Source: Exiguobacterium mexicanum (GTDB lineage Bacteria; Bacillota; Bacilli; Exiguobacteriales; Exiguobacteriaceae). From it: DNA of 64,000 bases. Positions 1 through 9,096 of the stretch are shown one piece after another. Position numbers and translations under genes: made by a program. Numbering within the stretch: position 1 is the stretch's first letter; every line of letters begins with the position of its first letter. The notes below the pieces were generated by a model. That model saw nothing but the letters and a program-made list of their open reading frames with translations. It did no database searches and was not told the DNA's origin. The DNA is taken from contig NZ_CP040676.1 in the NCBI RefSeq assembly GCF_005960665.1, positions 1,560,501-1,624,500 of the forward strand, read 5' to 3'.

Positions 1-323
1 TCATACGTGAAACGGTTTTTTGTGACGACCGTCCAAAACAGGAGGAGCATTAAACCGAGCACCATCCATTGATTCGTCGACATCGGCATCTCGCCCATGA
101 CAAGCTGTCGCTCGAGCAACATCAATACGAACGGGAAGGCTACAAGGAGCGACGTCACAAGGAACGGAAACGCCGTCAACTTGTGATTGCGCATCATCGT
201 GAACTCGCTCAGTCCAATCAAGGCGAGCACACCCATCAAGATGACGAACGGACTGCCCCCGAGGGCGATCAAGCTGACAAAAATGGCACCGGCCCAAAGA
301 CCGGTAATAATTCGAGTCTTCAT
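1..323 (-). CDS. cdsA: Phosphatidate cytidylyltransferase, N-terminal part (cut by window edge)
   Basis: The enzyme makes CDP-diacylglycerol from phosphatidate and CTP for membrane phospholipid synthesis. Only the first 107 residues are visible; the reading frame stays open through base 1. What is seen is a hydrophobic N-terminus beginning MKTRIITGLWAGAIF, with membrane segments at about residues 5-38, 50-68 and 86-100, as expected for the N-terminal part of CdsA. The C-terminal signature and active site are outside the window. The ATG lies one base beyond the uppS stop, so the two are probably translated in tandem. The uppS-cdsA order is the usual one in Bacilli. Identification rests on the N-terminal sequence plus context. 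Confidence 0.85.
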   Translation of the reverse strand, partial: MKTRIITGLWAGAIFVSLIALGGSPFVILMGVLALIGLSEFTMMRNHKLTAFPFLVTSLLVAFPFVLMLLERQLVMGEMPMSTNQWMVLGLMLLLFWTVVTKNRFTY

Positions 324-324
324 G

Positions 325-1062
325 TCACACCCCACCAAACCGGCGCGTCCGCGCGTTATACGCTTCGATCGCCTCGACGAAGTGGTCTCGTTTGAACTCA
401 GGCCATAACACGTCTGTGAAATGGAGTTCAGCGTACGCCCCTTGCCAGAGCAAGAAGTTCGAGAGACGCTGTTCCCCGCTCGTCCGGATAATCAAATCGA
501 CGTCTTGCATATTTGTCATGAGACGCTGTCCGATCATGGCGTCATCGATGTCGTCCGGTTGAATCTTCCCTGCCGCTACATCGCTGGCGATATGGCGCAT
601 CGCTTGTACGAGCTCGTCGCGGCCACCATAGTTTAAGGCAAAGACGAGATCCAGACCTGTGTTCGTCGCCGTGCGCGTACGAGCCTCATCGACTGCATCC
701 CGCGTGCCGCGCGGTAATTTTGACACATCACCTGCGACGAGGACGCGAACGTTTTGTTCGTCCAGTTCTTTTAAGTCCGTCTCTAAAAATTGTTTCGGCA
801 ATTTCATCAAGAAGTTGACTTCTTCTTCCGGACGCGTCCAGTTCTCCGTCGAGAACGCATAGAGCGTCAACGAACGGATCCCGAGTTCTTGGGCGGTGCG
901 AACCGCTTCCCGGACCGATTTCATCCCTTCCCGGTGACCCATGATGCGAGGGAGTCCACGCTTTTTCGCCCAACGGCCGTTGCCGTCCATAATGATGGCG
1001 ACGTGTTCGGGGATGCTCAGTTCCGCCTCGGTCTTCGTTTTAGGATTCACCCATTTAAACAT
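325..1062 (-). CDS. uppS: Undecaprenyl diphosphate synthase (cis-prenyltransferase)
   Basis: Condenses isopentenyl diphosphate units onto farnesyl diphosphate in cis to make the C55 lipid carrier for peptidoglycan and teichoic acids. The 245-residue protein has the family length. The catalytic Asp26 sits in HVAIIMDGNGRWAKKRG, the substrate region reads YAFSTENWTRP, and the C-terminal signature SGEQRLSNFLLWQGAYAE is intact. It lies between frr and cdsA as in other Bacilli. A GC-rich hairpin separates it from frr, so it may be expressed below the level of the upstream translation genes (inference). Confidence 0.97.
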   Translation of the reverse strand: MFKWVNPKTKTEAELSIPEHVAIIMDGNGRWAKKRGLPRIMGHREGMKSVREAVRTAQELGIRSLTLYAFSTENWTRPEEEVNFLMKLPKQFLETDLKELDEQNVRVLVAGDVSKLPRGTRDAVDEARTRTATNTGLDLVFALNYGGRDELVQAMRHIASDVAAGKIQPDDIDDAMIGQRLMTNMQDVDLIIRTSGEQRLSNFLLWQGAYAELHFTDVLWPEFKRDHFVEAIEAYNARTRRFGGV

Positions 1063-1089
1063 ACTCTATCCTCCTGATTGTATGAAAGA

Positions 1090-1114
1090 GGGACCCTCTC
1101 AGTAAAAGGGTCCC
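1090..1114 (-). terminator. Hairpin between frr and uppS, weak terminator or attenuator
   Basis: GGGACCC pairs with GGGTCCC across an 11-base loop. On the minus strand it is followed only by TCTTTCATA, so the T-tract is poor. It could reduce, rather than stop, read-through from frr into uppS. Confidence 0.45.
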
Positions 1115-1145
1115 CACACAGCTTTTTGGTATACCACTTCCGTGA

Positions 1146-1706
1146 TTACACTTCCATGATTTCTTTTTCTTTCGTCGCTGCAGATTCATCAATCTTTTTG
1201 ATATACGAATCCGTTAACGATTGAACGTCATCCGCGTAACCGCGAAGGTCGTCCTCAGTCAAGTCCCCATCTTTTTCAAGCTTCTTCAAGTTTTCGTTGG
1301 CGTCACGACGAACGTTACGGACAGCGACTTTCGCTTCTTCCGCATATTTCTTCGTCACTTTCACGAGCTCTTTGCGACGCTCTTCCGTCAAAGCTGGGAT
1401 GGCGAGACGAATGACGGTCCCGTCCGACGACGGCGAGAGACCAAGGTCGGCTTTTTGGATCGCTTTTTCAACGTCAGACACCATCGACTTGTCCCATGGT
1501 TGAATCAAGAGAAGGCGTGCTTCCGGTGTATTGATGTTCGCGACTTGATTGAGCGGTGTCGGTACGCCGTAGTAATCGACTTGAACCGGGTCCAAGATCG
1601 ACGCGCTCGCGCGTCCCGTCCGAAGTGTCCCGAAGTCACGCTTCAGCGCGGAAACGGCTTTCTCCATTTTCTCTTCAGCAGTTTTCAATACGTCATTTAC
1701 ACTCAT
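1146..1706 (-). CDS. frr: Ribosome recycling factor
   Basis: Splits post-termination ribosomes together with EF-G. The 186 residues match the usual length. The protein starts [18 protein letters not shown] and contains [20 protein letters not shown] and the conserved hinge-region segment ending LLIQPWDKS. Charged helical C-terminal residues form the three-helix bundle known for the family. The ATG overlaps the pyrH stop by four bases (ATGA), implying translational coupling. The order rpsB-tsf-pyrH-frr is conserved. Confidence 0.98.
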   Translation of the reverse strand: MSVNDVLKTAEEKMEKAVSALKRDFGTLRTGRASASILDPVQVDYYGVPTPLNQVANINTPEARLLLIQPWDKSMVSDVEKAIQKADLGLSPSSDGTVIRLAIPALTEERRKELVKVTKKYAEEAKVAVRNVRRDANENLKKLEKDGDLTEDDLRGYADDVQSLTDSYIKKIDESAATKEKEIMEV

Positions 1707-2428
1707 GAATTGATTCCTCCTACTACCGTCCCGATATGTTCCCCGAGTACGACACGTTTGATGTTTCCTTCTTCAAGCAATGAGAATACAATCAGTGGGA
1801 TATGGTTGTCCATACATAGTGACGTGGCTGTCGAATCCATCACTTGGAGACCGTCCTTTAAGACGTCCAAGTACGTGAGCGTGTCGTATTTGACTGCATC
1901 CGGAACGAGTTTCGGATCGGCCGAATAGACGCCGTCGACGTTGTTTTTTCCCATCAAGATGACGTCAGCTTCGATCTCCGCTGCGCGGAGTGCCGCTGTC
2001 GTGTCTGTCGAGAAGTACGGGTTCCCCGTCCCTGCCGCGAAGATGACGACGCGACCTTTTTCAAGGTGACGCATCGCCCGGCGACGAATGTACGGTTCAG
2101 CCACTTGGCGCATTTCGATTGAGGTTTGGACGCGTGTTTGGACACCGTTCGTTTCAAGGCTATCTTGTAGCGCGAGCGAGTTCAATACCGTGGCGAGCAT
2201 GCCCATGTAATCCGCATTCGCTCGGTCCATGCCGAGCTCGCTACCGGTCTTGCCGCGCCAGATGTTCCCGGCGCCTACGACGACGGCAACTTCGACGCCC
2301 AAGGCGACCAATTCTTTAATTTGCCCAGAGATCGAATTGACGATGGCCGGGTCAATCCCGTACCCTTGATCTCCAGCGAGCGCTTCCCCACTCAATTTTA
2401 ACACAATTCGCTTATATTTCGGTTCCAT
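1703..2428 (-). CDS. pyrH: UMP kinase
   Basis: Phosphorylates UMP to UDP, the bacterial hexameric amino-acid-kinase type. The 241-residue protein has the N-terminal nucleotide-binding segment [16 protein letters not shown], the glycine-rich loop [11 protein letters not shown], and [15 protein letters not shown]. The later ATP-binding region reads [20 protein letters not shown]. An AGGAGG-type ribosome site precedes the ATG. A long-stem terminator lies between it and tsf, so pyrH-frr transcription probably depends partly on read-through or on a promoter I could not place. Confidence 0.97.
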   Translation of the reverse strand: MEPKYKRIVLKLSGEALAGDQGYGIDPAIVNSISGQIKELVALGVEVAVVVGAGNIWRGKTGSELGMDRANADYMGMLATVLNSLALQDSLETNGVQTRVQTSIEMRQVAEPYIRRRAMRHLEKGRVVIFAAGTGNPYFSTDTTAALRAAEIEADVILMGKNNVDGVYSADPKLVPDAVKYDTLTYLDVLKDGLQVMDSTATSLCMDNHIPLIVFSLLEEGNIKRVVLGEHIGTVVGGINS

Positions 2429-2448
2429 ACTTTGCCTCCTCTTGCTTG

Positions 2449-2505
2449 AAAAAAGGGAACACGCTCCCTTAACGAACTAACTCAAGGTTATACAGACGTG
2501 TTCCC
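2449..2505 (-). terminator. Intrinsic terminator downstream of tsf
   Basis: GGGAACACG (2455-2463) pairs with CGTGTTCCC (2497-2505), and a smaller CCTT/AAGG hairpin lies in the loop. On the minus strand the stem is followed by six T residues. It lies about 30 bases after the tsf stop and before pyrH. Confidence 0.75.
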
Positions 2506-2536
2506 AATTTTGATAGCACCATGTGAATGATGCAGA

Positions 2537-3418
2537 TTATTTTTTAAGTTGGTTCATTACTTCTTCAGCAAAGTTTTCTTCGCGTTTTTCCATACCTTCT
2601 CCAACTTCGTAACGTACGAATGAGTTGATACGGCCGCCTTTAGACTCTACGTATTTCCCAACTTTGAAGTCAGCGTCTTTAACGAATGTTTGGTCGACGA
2701 GGCAGATTTCCTCGAAGTACTTGTTCATACGTCCCGCAATCATCTTCTCGACGATGTTGGCAGGCTTGCCTTCGTTGAGGGCTTGCTCAGTCAAGACTTT
2801 CTTCTCACGATCTGCTTCTTCAGCCGATACTTCGTCGCGTGTCGCGTAAAGTGGGCGTGCTGCTGCTACGTGCATGGCTACGTCTTTTGCAACTGTTTCG
2901 TCTGTTGTACCGTCGAGGACAACGACTGAACCGATGCGGCCGCCCATGTGGAGGTACGTGCCGAAGACTGCATCGTCCGCTTTTTCAAGGACAGCGATGC
3001 GACGGAGTGAGATTTTCTCTCCGATTGTCGAAGCTTCTTCTTGAATGTGTGTTTCAAGCGTTTTACCAGCTACGAATTCAGAAGCGAGTGCCGCTTCAAC
3101 TGTCGTTGCGCCTGAAGTAAGAACAGCTTTTGCTACGTCTGAAACGAGTGTTTGGAACTTCTCGTTTTTCGCAACGAAGTCTGTTTCTGAGTTAACTTCG
3201 ACGAGCGTAGCTTTGTTGCCTTCAACCGCTACTGCCGTCAAACCTTCTGCTGCGATACGGTCGCCTTTAGCTGCTGCTTTCGCGATCCCTTTTTCACGAA
3301 GGAAGTCGATTGCTGCTTGCATGTCACCGTTTGTTTCAGTGAGTGCTTTTTTGCAATCGAGCATACCTGCACCTGTTTTTTCACGAAGTTCTTTTACCAT
3401 TGCTGCTGTAACTGCCAT
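2537..3418 (-). CDS. tsf: Translation elongation factor Ts
   Basis: Guanine-nucleotide exchange factor for EF-Tu. It has 293 residues, the usual length in Bacilli. The N-terminal UBA-like domain begins [20 protein letters not shown]. The EF-Tu-contacting motif TDFV is at about residues 79-82, within [13 protein letters not shown]. The gene follows rpsB and is separated from it by a strong hairpin terminator, so a share of transcripts probably ends before tsf. The start has a good AAGGAGGAA ribosome site. Confidence 0.98.
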   Translation of the reverse strand: MAVTAAMVKELREKTGAGMLDCKKALTETNGDMQAAIDFLREKGIAKAAAKGDRIAAEGLTAVAVEGNKATLVEVNSETDFVAKNEKFQTLVSDVAKAVLTSGATTVEAALASEFVAGKTLETHIQEEASTIGEKISLRRIAVLEKADDAVFGTYLHMGGRIGSVVVLDGTTDETVAKDVAMHVAAARPLYATRDEVSAEEADREKKVLTEQALNEGKPANIVEKMIAGRMNKYFEEICLVDQTFVKDADFKVGKYVESKGGRINSFVRYEVGEGMEKREENFAEEVMNQLKK

Positions 3419-3486
3419 CGGAAATTCCTCCTTGTAAAACTTACAATTTTTTAAGAAAAAGCACTAAGGCTTTATATACGTGTCCT

Positions 3487-3522
3487 AAAAAAAGGTGATA
3501 AAAGGCTTTCCCTTTATCACCT
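3487..3522 (-). terminator. Intrinsic terminator/attenuator between rpsB and tsf
   Basis: AGGTGATAAA (3493-3502) pairs perfectly with TTTATCACCT (3513-3522) over a ten-base loop. The minus-strand RNA then runs into seven U residues. It would set a lower dosage for tsf than for rpsB unless tsf has its own promoter. Confidence 0.8.
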
Positions 3523-3535
3523 GTTGTCTGACTGA

Positions 3536-4276
3536 TTACTCAGCTTCTGTCGCTTCAGCTTCTGGAGCTACCGCTTCTTCAGCTACTTCTTCTTCGCCTT
3601 GTTTCGCTTCGATGATTGCATCTGCCATCTTCGAAGTGAGCAATTTAACGGCACGAATCGCATCGTCGTTCGCTGGGATGACGTAGTCGATTTCGTCTGG
3701 GTCACAGTTTGTGTCGACAATCGCAACGATTGGGATGTTCAATTTGTGAGCTTCTGCAATCGCGATCCGCTCTTTACGTGGGTCAACGATGAAGAGTGCA
3801 TCAGGAACACCTGGCATGTCCTTGATTCCGCCGAGGAACTTCTCAAGACGTGTCATTTCTTTTTTCAAGATGATGACTTCTTTCTTAGGAAGTACTTCGA
3901 ACGTACCGTCAGCTTCCATTTTCTCAAGCTGCTTCAAACGGTTGATACGTTTTTTGATTGTTGAGAAGTTTGTGAGTGTTCCACCCAACCAACGCTCATT
4001 GATGAAGTACATACCTGAACGGAGTGCTTCTTCTTTGATTGTGTCTTGAGCTTGTTTTTTCGTACCTACGAAGAGGACGTTTCCGCCTTCTGCCGCGAGT
4101 TCACGAACGAAGTTGTACGCCTCGTCTACTTTTTTGACCGTCTTTTGAAGGTCGATGATGTAGATGCCGTTACGCTCCGTGAAGATGTATTTCGCCATTT
4201 TTGGGTTCCAACGGCGTGTCTGGTGACCGAAGTGTACACCAGCTTCGAGCAATTGTTTCATTGAAATTACTGCCAT
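3536..4276 (-). CDS. rpsB: 30S ribosomal protein S2
   Basis: Structural protein of the small subunit, needed for S1 docking in many bacteria. The 246-residue protein starts [20 protein letters not shown] and has the family signatures [20 protein letters not shown] and [15 protein letters not shown]. The C-terminus is a short acidic alanine/glutamate-rich tail, common in Bacilli S2. It has its own promoter and a folded leader upstream, and heads the rpsB-tsf-pyrH-frr-uppS-cdsA run. Confidence 0.98.
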   Translation of the reverse strand: MAVISMKQLLEAGVHFGHQTRRWNPKMAKYIFTERNGIYIIDLQKTVKKVDEAYNFVRELAAEGGNVLFVGTKKQAQDTIKEEALRSGMYFINERWLGGTLTNFSTIKKRINRLKQLEKMEADGTFEVLPKKEVIILKKEMTRLEKFLGGIKDMPGVPDALFIVDPRKERIAIAEAHKLNIPIVAIVDTNCDPDEIDYVIPANDDAIRAVKLLTSKMADAIIEAKQGEEEVAEEAVAPEAEATEAE

Positions 4277-4390
4277 GATAAATTTCCTCCTTGTGGTTTA
4301 AAAAAGTCCTCCGCCTCGTTCATCGTTGTATTCCGACCTTTCGGCACCGAGGAATACCATCCCGAGACGTGTGTGATGTGTTTAACACCA
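4277..4390 (-). promoter_or_regulatory. Structured 5' leader of rpsB
   Basis: The transcribed leader between the -10 and the rpsB start can fold. GTATTCC pairs with GGAATAC around an inner GC-rich loop, and an outer GTCTCG/CGAGGC pairing encloses that arm, just before the ribosome site AAGGAGG. This is the kind of leader used for ribosomal-protein autoregulation, but I cannot assign it to a known family, and no regulator is implied by sequence alone. Confidence 0.4.
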
Positions 4391-4396
4391 AAAAAT

Positions 4397-4425
4397 ACTA
4401 TAGCATATGTCCGCCAATCCGGCAA
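4397..4425 (-). promoter_or_regulatory. Sigma-A promoter of rpsB
   Basis: Minus-strand TTGCCG (4420-4425), 17-base spacer, TATAGT (4397-4402), with a TGC extended -10. The -35 begins only a few bases beyond the stop codon of the swrB-like gene, so the ribosomal operon is transcribed independently of the fla/che operon. Confidence 0.75.
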
Positions 4426-4428
4426 CTC

Positions 4429-4803
4429 TCACTTTTTACGAAGTTTGGCATATAAGGCGACTTCTCCTTCGCCTTTTCCGAGGAGTCGGGCCGTCTCCCG
4501 GACCGAATGGTGCAATAACACATCCTCCACGTGCGGGGCTGATTGCGTATCGTCGTCCGACGTCTCTCGCTTTGGCTCCGCATGGATCGACTGAGCACCA
4601 GCAACCTCTTCGTTTGAGGACGCTGGTTGTTTCACGACATCGTTCATCGATTCCATGAACGACAACAGGAGGGCCTCGGTCTCACGTTTCTCATGCTCGA
4701 GTTGCGTGACGCGAGCGGTCAACGCCTGGACTTGACGAAATAAGATCAGCAGTCCGTAAGCGACGATACAGGCGATTGCGATATATACGATGGTCATCTC
4801 CAT
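4429..4803 (-). CDS. SwrB/YlxL-like membrane-anchored protein, last gene of the fla/che operon
   Basis: A 124-residue protein with one N-terminal membrane segment (about residues 4-22). A coiled-coil-like stretch (about 24-60) follows, then a polar linker and a C-terminal helix-turn-helix-like segment (about 100-124, beginning SVRETARLLGKGEGEVALYA). This layout and its position directly after sigD match B. subtilis SwrB (YlxL), which promotes flagellar type III export activation. It is shorter than the B. subtilis protein and sequence identity looks low, so the assignment is mainly by position and architecture. Confidence 0.65.
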   Translation of the reverse strand: MEMTIVYIAIACIVAYGLLILFRQVQALTARVTQLEHEKRETEALLLSFMESMNDVVKQPASSNEEVAGAQSIHAEPKRETSDDDTQSAPHVEDVLLHHSVRETARLLGKGEGEVALYAKLRKK

Positions 4804-4810
4804 CCCTCCT

Positions 4811-5581
4811 TCACGATGTCTTTTCTTCTAAATACGAACGTCCAAGTGCAAGCTTTAACGTCTTTAACGCCTTGGAATGGATTTGGGAGATACGTGACGT
4901 CGACAGTTCCAACACTTCGCCAATCTCGGTCAACGTCAACTCGTCGAAGTAGAACAACGAGACGACGAGACGTTCTTTCTCGGACAAGTGCTCGATTTCG
5001 GTCGTCAGCACGTCGAGCAGCTCGCGCTGCAATAGCGTATCCTCCGGTTTCTCAGAGTCAGGGTCGAAATACGTGACGGACATGACCTTGCCTTCTTCTT
5101 GAAGCGTCACCGCTTCATCGATCGACAACATGTTCGCGAAGTACCCTTCCGCCATCGCCTTCTCGATTTCCGACACCGGTAGTTCGCAGGCGCTCGCGAG
5201 TTCTTCTTTCGTCGGGGCCCGGTGCAACTTCTGCTCGAGTTGTTCGGCGATGTGATCAATTTTTTTCACGCGTTCGCGCACCGAACGCGGTAACCAATCA
5301 ATTTTCCGCAGCCCATCGATGATGGCGCCACGTATCCGAAACGCCGCGTACGTGTCAAACTTGTTGTTGTGTTCTGGATCATATTTCATGAGGGCATCGT
5401 ACAATCCCATGTAACCCAAACTTTTCAATTCGTCGCGTTCGACGCTCTTCGGGAGCGTCACGATCATTCGTTGCACGTGATAATGGATGAGGAACTCGTA
5501 GTGCGCCAATAGTTCATTCGCTGTATCCATATCGCGGTCAGTGTTCCAACGATCCCACAACTCGGTAAGCTGAGTCGTCAT
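4811..5581 (-). CDS. sigD: RNA polymerase sigma factor SigD (FliA family)
   Basis: Alternative sigma factor for late flagellar, chemotaxis and autolysin genes. The 256-residue protein has region 2 (KYDPEHNNKFDTYAAFRIRG, then DGLRKIDWLPRSVR). It also has a region-3 segment and a region-4 helix-turn-helix ending LTEIGEVLELSTSRISQIHS. It lies near the distal end of the fla/che operon, as in B. subtilis, where distance from the promoter is known to influence SigD level and motility switching. It follows cheD by 11 bases. Confidence 0.96.
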   Translation of the reverse strand: MTTQLTELWDRWNTDRDMDTANELLAHYEFLIHYHVQRMIVTLPKSVERDELKSLGYMGLYDALMKYDPEHNNKFDTYAAFRIRGAIIDGLRKIDWLPRSVRERVKKIDHIAEQLEQKLHRAPTKEELASACELPVSEIEKAMAEGYFANMLSIDEAVTLQEEGKVMSVTYFDPDSEKPEDTLLQRELLDVLTTEIEHLSEKERLVVSLFYFDELTLTEIGEVLELSTSRISQIHSKALKTLKLALGRSYLEEKTS

Positions 5582-5592
5582 GTCGATCCCCC

Positions 5593-6078
5593 CTAGATTT
5601 CCTTAGTTCCTACGCTGACCGTTCGAATCGACAGGACGCAAGTCGCCACATCAAATTCGATCGTCCGTCCGTTGTGCCCGCCACAGTCTTCTGCGATGAG
5701 CGGGATACGGTGCGCTTTCAGTGCGTTGCGCACGGCTTCGGCGTTTCGTTCACCGATCCGCATCGCCTCGTTCTCATACTTGAATTGAAACATTTGGGCA
5801 CCGCCGGCCATCTTCGCTTGCAGCCGACCCGCTCCGGCCCGTTTCAACGACGCGACGAGCGCATCGATGGCCGTATCCGCATATTTTCCTACTTCAACCG
5901 TTTGGTGTTTCCGGGCAATCGCCGAATCCGGCAACATGACATGGGCCATCGCCGCGACTTGGAGCCGGACGTCATACAAGATGACGCCGACGCACGAACC
6001 GAGTCCTGCCGTTCGCAATTTGTTCGGCGCGGTCGTCTGCTTCCATTCCGCGATGCCGATTTTGATGACTTCAGCCAT
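5593..6078 (-). CDS. cheD: Chemoreceptor glutamine deamidase CheD
   Basis: Deamidates receptor glutamines and partners CheC in the Gram-positive adaptation system. The 161-residue protein carries the catalytic Cys29 in GLGSCVGV and His46 in MAHVMLPDS, followed by the family stretch GGAQMF. I chose the ATG at 6078, inside the end of cheC; a TTG six bases upstream is also possible. The overlap with cheC suggests coupled production of the CheC-CheD pair. Confidence 0.95.
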   Translation of the reverse strand: MAEVIKIGIAEWKQTTAPNKLRTAGLGSCVGVILYDVRLQVAAMAHVMLPDSAIARKHQTVEVGKYADTAIDALVASLKRAGAGRLQAKMAGGAQMFQFKYENEAMRIGERNAEAVRNALKAHRIPLIAEDCGGHNGRTIEFDVATCVLSIRTVSVGTKEI

Positions 6079-6670
6079 GGCCAATCAACCGCTGTTGTAT
6101 CCGTTCGAGCGAGCCATGCGTCGGTAGGAACAACACATGCCCAGCACTTACTTTCTCATCGATGCGGAACGTCGTATCGATGTAGAGTGCCGCATCTTCC
6201 TCAGGTTGGACCGACGTGACGACGAATTCGACGATTGAACCCGCCATGTCGACCGCTGTCGCCGGGACTTGGATGGAGATTGGTGTATCGAGCCAATCCC
6301 CGAGCGCCCGGGCGTAAGCCCCGCTCATGATGTTTCCGATTTCTTCCCATGCCGACTGGCCGAGCTCGTCCGCCGTTTGGAACGAGAACGTGCTTCCGAT
6401 GAGGGAAGCGACCATTGTTTCGGCATCATCGACCGGAAACAAGATGAGAATCATGCCGCTAATGTCACCGCCGAGCTCCAACAAGACGGACGCCACGTGA
6501 CGTTCCGGCCCGCCGACGCGTTCCGGCAAATACGTGATCGGTTCCATCTCCGCCGAGGAGACGGTGATCGTGACCGGCTTGCCCAAGAGCGTCGACAATG
6601 CCGTCGCGGCATGACCAGAACCGATATTGCCGAGTTCTTTCAATAAATCTTGCTCGAACTCACTCAGCAT
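6071..6670 (-). CDS. cheC: CheY-P phosphatase CheC
   Basis: Dephosphorylates CheY-P and binds CheD. The protein has 199 residues from the ATG that overlaps the cheW stop; the frame is open further upstream into cheW, but that extension lacks support. Two E-x2-N phosphatase motifs are visible, Glu12/Asn15 in KELGNIGSGHA and Glu110/Asn113 in WEEIGNIMSGAY, so both active sites appear intact. This two-site form is CheC rather than CheX. Confidence 0.95.
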   Translation of the reverse strand: MLSEFEQDLLKELGNIGSGHAATALSTLLGKPVTITVSSAEMEPITYLPERVGGPERHVASVLLELGGDISGMILILFPVDDAETMVASLIGSTFSFQTADELGQSAWEEIGNIMSGAYARALGDWLDTPISIQVPATAVDMAGSIVEFVVTSVQPEEDAALYIDTTFRIDEKVSAGHVLFLPTHGSLERIQQRLIGHG

Positions 6671-7091
6671 GCTGTTCCTCGAATAATGCGTTGGCATCGA
6701 GGAGCGAGAACAATTTGTCCTCGCCCTTGGCGATCGCCGTCAAGTGAGCCGACAACATGTCTCGGCTCGACTCCGGAATCGGCTCGATGCGAACGTCTTC
6801 ACTTTCCACGACCTCGTTGGCCCGGTCGACGATAAAGCCGGCATCGCCTTGATTGAGCGAAGCGATCAAAATCCGTGTTTCTTCGGTCGGTTCGACTGCC
6901 TCGTAACCGAGACGGAGCCGAAGGTCGATGACCGGTGTGACGACCCCGCGCAGATTGATGACACCTTTGACGTGAGCCGGCGCGTTCGGGACGCGTGTGA
7001 CCGGTTGTACCCGTTCAATCGAGCGAACTGACTGGACATCGATTCCGTATGTGTTCGATCCCAATGAAAAGACTACCCATTTTTGTTCCAT
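6660..7091 (-). CDS. cheW: Chemotaxis coupling protein CheW
   Basis: Links chemoreceptors to the CheA kinase. The 143-residue single SH3-like CheW domain begins QKWVVFSLGSNTYGIDVQSV, and the receptor-contact segment reads VKGVINLRGVVTPVIDLR. It sits between cheA and cheC. Its last codons overlap the cheC start by 11 bases. Confidence 0.96.
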   Translation of the reverse strand: MEQKWVVFSLGSNTYGIDVQSVRSIERVQPVTRVPNAPAHVKGVINLRGVVTPVIDLRLRLGYEAVEPTEETRILIASLNQGDAGFIVDRANEVVESEDVRIEPIPESSRDMLSAHLTAIAKGEDKLFSLLDANALFEEQHAE

Positions 7092-7103
7092 CCTTCTTCC
7101 TCC

Positions 7104-9077
7104 TTAGAACAGATCGTTGCTGTCGACAATCAAGGCGACACGCCCGTCTCCGAGTATCGTCGCACCAGAGATGGCCGAGATGCCCTCGAGATAAGTTCCG
7201 AGCGGCTTCATGACGATCTCTTGTTGGCCAATCAAATCATTGACGACCACACCGACGAGCTTGTTTCCTTTGCGGACGACGACGACCGGGAATTGCGTCT
7301 TCGTTTCCGTTTCGATCGCGAACATTTCTTTCAAGTAAACGAGCGGGACGAGCTGACCTCTGAAGTCGAAGACGCGTTCGCGATGGGCCGTCAATATGTC
7401 GGCCTCGTCGAGGAGCGTCGTCTCGAGAATCGATGACAGCGGAACGGCGTACGTCTCATCGCCGACTTGTACGAGCATCGCCGAGATGATCGAGAGCGTG
7501 AGTGGCAAGCTGACTTGGAATTTCGTCCCTTGTCCGACGACCGTCTCGAGCGTGACGACCCCGCCGAGCGATTCGATCTTGTTTTTGACGACGTCTAGTC
7601 CGACGCCGCGACCTGAAAGATCGGTGACGACGTCTGCCGTCGAGAATCCAGGTGCGAAGATGAGCATGGCTACTTCGTTGTCCGTCATCGCCGTCGCTTC
7701 TTCAGGCGTGATGACGCCTCGTTCGAGTGCTTTTGAGCGGACTTTATCGACATTGATTCCTGCCCCGTCATCCTCGATTTCAATGAAGACACGGTTGCCG
7801 CCATGGTAAGCGCGAAGCGCGAGTCGACCTTGTTCCGGCTTCCCGGCTTCGAGGCGGACTTCCGGCAACTCGATGCCGTGGTCGATGGCGTTACGAATCA
7901 AATGGACGAGCGGGTCACCGATCTCATCGATGACTGTCCGATCGAGCTCGGTCTCAGCACCGGTGATCTCAAGTTGGACTTTTTTATGGATATCTTTCGC
8001 GACCGAACGCACCATGCGCGGGAAGCGATTGAACACTTGCTCGATCGGCATCATGCGGAGGGTCAAGACGAGCGATTGAAGTTCGTTCGTACCGCGTTTG
8101 ATTTTCTCGACCGTTTCGTTCAGTTCAGGTTGACCGACTTCGTCGGCGAGCCGCTCAAGACGACCGCGATCGATGATGAATTCTTCGAACAAGTTCATCA
8201 GACGATCGATCCGCTCTAAGTTGACACGAATCGTCTTCGCTTGTGCGACGGCCTGTTCTTTCGGTTCGTCCGCCTCCACCGCTTTCGGTTTCACTTCGGC
8301 CACGGCGACGCTCTCGGCACTGACGGCGACTTCCGGCGCACCGGCCGCCGCACTCGTGTAAGGTGTCACTTGGACGTGCTCGACTTCCGACACTTGGGAC
8401 ACGGCATGCTCAATCACGTCCGCTGACTCCTGAGACACGAACAAGACGTCAAATGAGAGATCGAACTGTTCTTGCTCGATCGCCTCGGTCTCAGGAACCG
8501 TCCGGACGACTTCGCCGAGTTCTTGGAGACGATCGAACACCATGTAGGCGCGCGCCGCTTTCAACACGACGGCATCCGATAGCTTCACATGAAGTTGGAA
8601 CGCTTCGAAGCCGGTCTCTTTCGCTTGCTTGATGACCGAATCGGTATATAGGTCGGCCGTGAAGACCGTCTCATCGACCACCTCGACTGCTTTCGGAGTG
8701 CTACCGATAAATGACTGGAACGCGGACACTGTCGCCGTCACATCGATGTTTGCGCCTCTGCCTCCCGTCTCGATATCAGCGATCATCTCTTCGATTTGTT
8801 CCATGGCCGAGAACATCGTATCGAGCAACAACTGGTTGCTCTCTTTCTTTCCGGCTCGAACCAAATCGAGCGCGCTCTCCATCTCATGCGTCAAGTTGGC
8901 GACACTCTCGTATCCCATCGTCGCCGACATCCCTTTGAGCGTGTGTGCCGAGCGGAAAATCTCTTGAATCGCTTCCTGACTGCCCGTCTGTTCTAGTTTC
9001 AACAGCTGGGTGTTAACCGATTGGATATGTTCTTGAGATTCGTCTAAAAACAATCCTAAGTATTCGTTCACGTCCAT
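7104..9077 (-). CDS. cheA: Chemotaxis histidine kinase CheA
   Basis: Autophosphorylating kinase that feeds phosphate to CheY. The 657 residues contain, in order, an HPt domain with phospho-accepting His45 (FRSAHTLKGM) and a P2 CheY-binding region (about 140-245). An alanine/proline linker, a P3 dimerisation helix pair (about 283-345) and the P4 ATPase follow; P4 has an N box around 392-401 (HLIRNAIDHG), a DDGAG box near 437 and GRGVGLDVV. A P5 CheW-like domain ends the protein. All key kinase motifs are present. The cheB gene that usually lies just upstream in Bacillus is missing here. Confidence 0.97.
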   Translation of the reverse strand: MDVNEYLGLFLDESQEHIQSVNTQLLKLEQTGSQEAIQEIFRSAHTLKGMSATMGYESVANLTHEMESALDLVRAGKKESNQLLLDTMFSAMEQIEEMIADIETGGRGANIDVTATVSAFQSFIGSTPKAVEVVDETVFTADLYTDSVIKQAKETGFEAFQLHVKLSDAVVLKAARAYMVFDRLQELGEVVRTVPETEAIEQEQFDLSFDVLFVSQESADVIEHAVSQVSEVEHVQVTPYTSAAAGAPEVAVSAESVAVAEVKPKAVEADEPKEQAVAQAKTIRVNLERIDRLMNLFEEFIIDRGRLERLADEVGQPELNETVEKIKRGTNELQSLVLTLRMMPIEQVFNRFPRMVRSVAKDIHKKVQLEITGAETELDRTVIDEIGDPLVHLIRNAIDHGIELPEVRLEAGKPEQGRLALRAYHGGNRVFIEIEDDGAGINVDKVRSKALERGVITPEEATAMTDNEVAMLIFAPGFSTADVVTDLSGRGVGLDVVKNKIESLGGVVTLETVVGQGTKFQVSLPLTLSIISAMLVQVGDETYAVPLSSILETTLLDEADILTAHRERVFDFRGQLVPLVYLKEMFAIETETKTQFPVVVVRKGNKLVGVVVNDLIGQQEIVMKPLGTYLEGISAISGATILGDGRVALIVDSNDLF

Positions 9078-9096
9078 CTATAATGCCTCCCTGTCG

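Noticed and set aside
1-297. Open frame at the left edge on the minus strand
   Set aside because: It is a shifted frame of cdsA; the frame from 323 gives a hydrophobic CdsA-like N-terminus.
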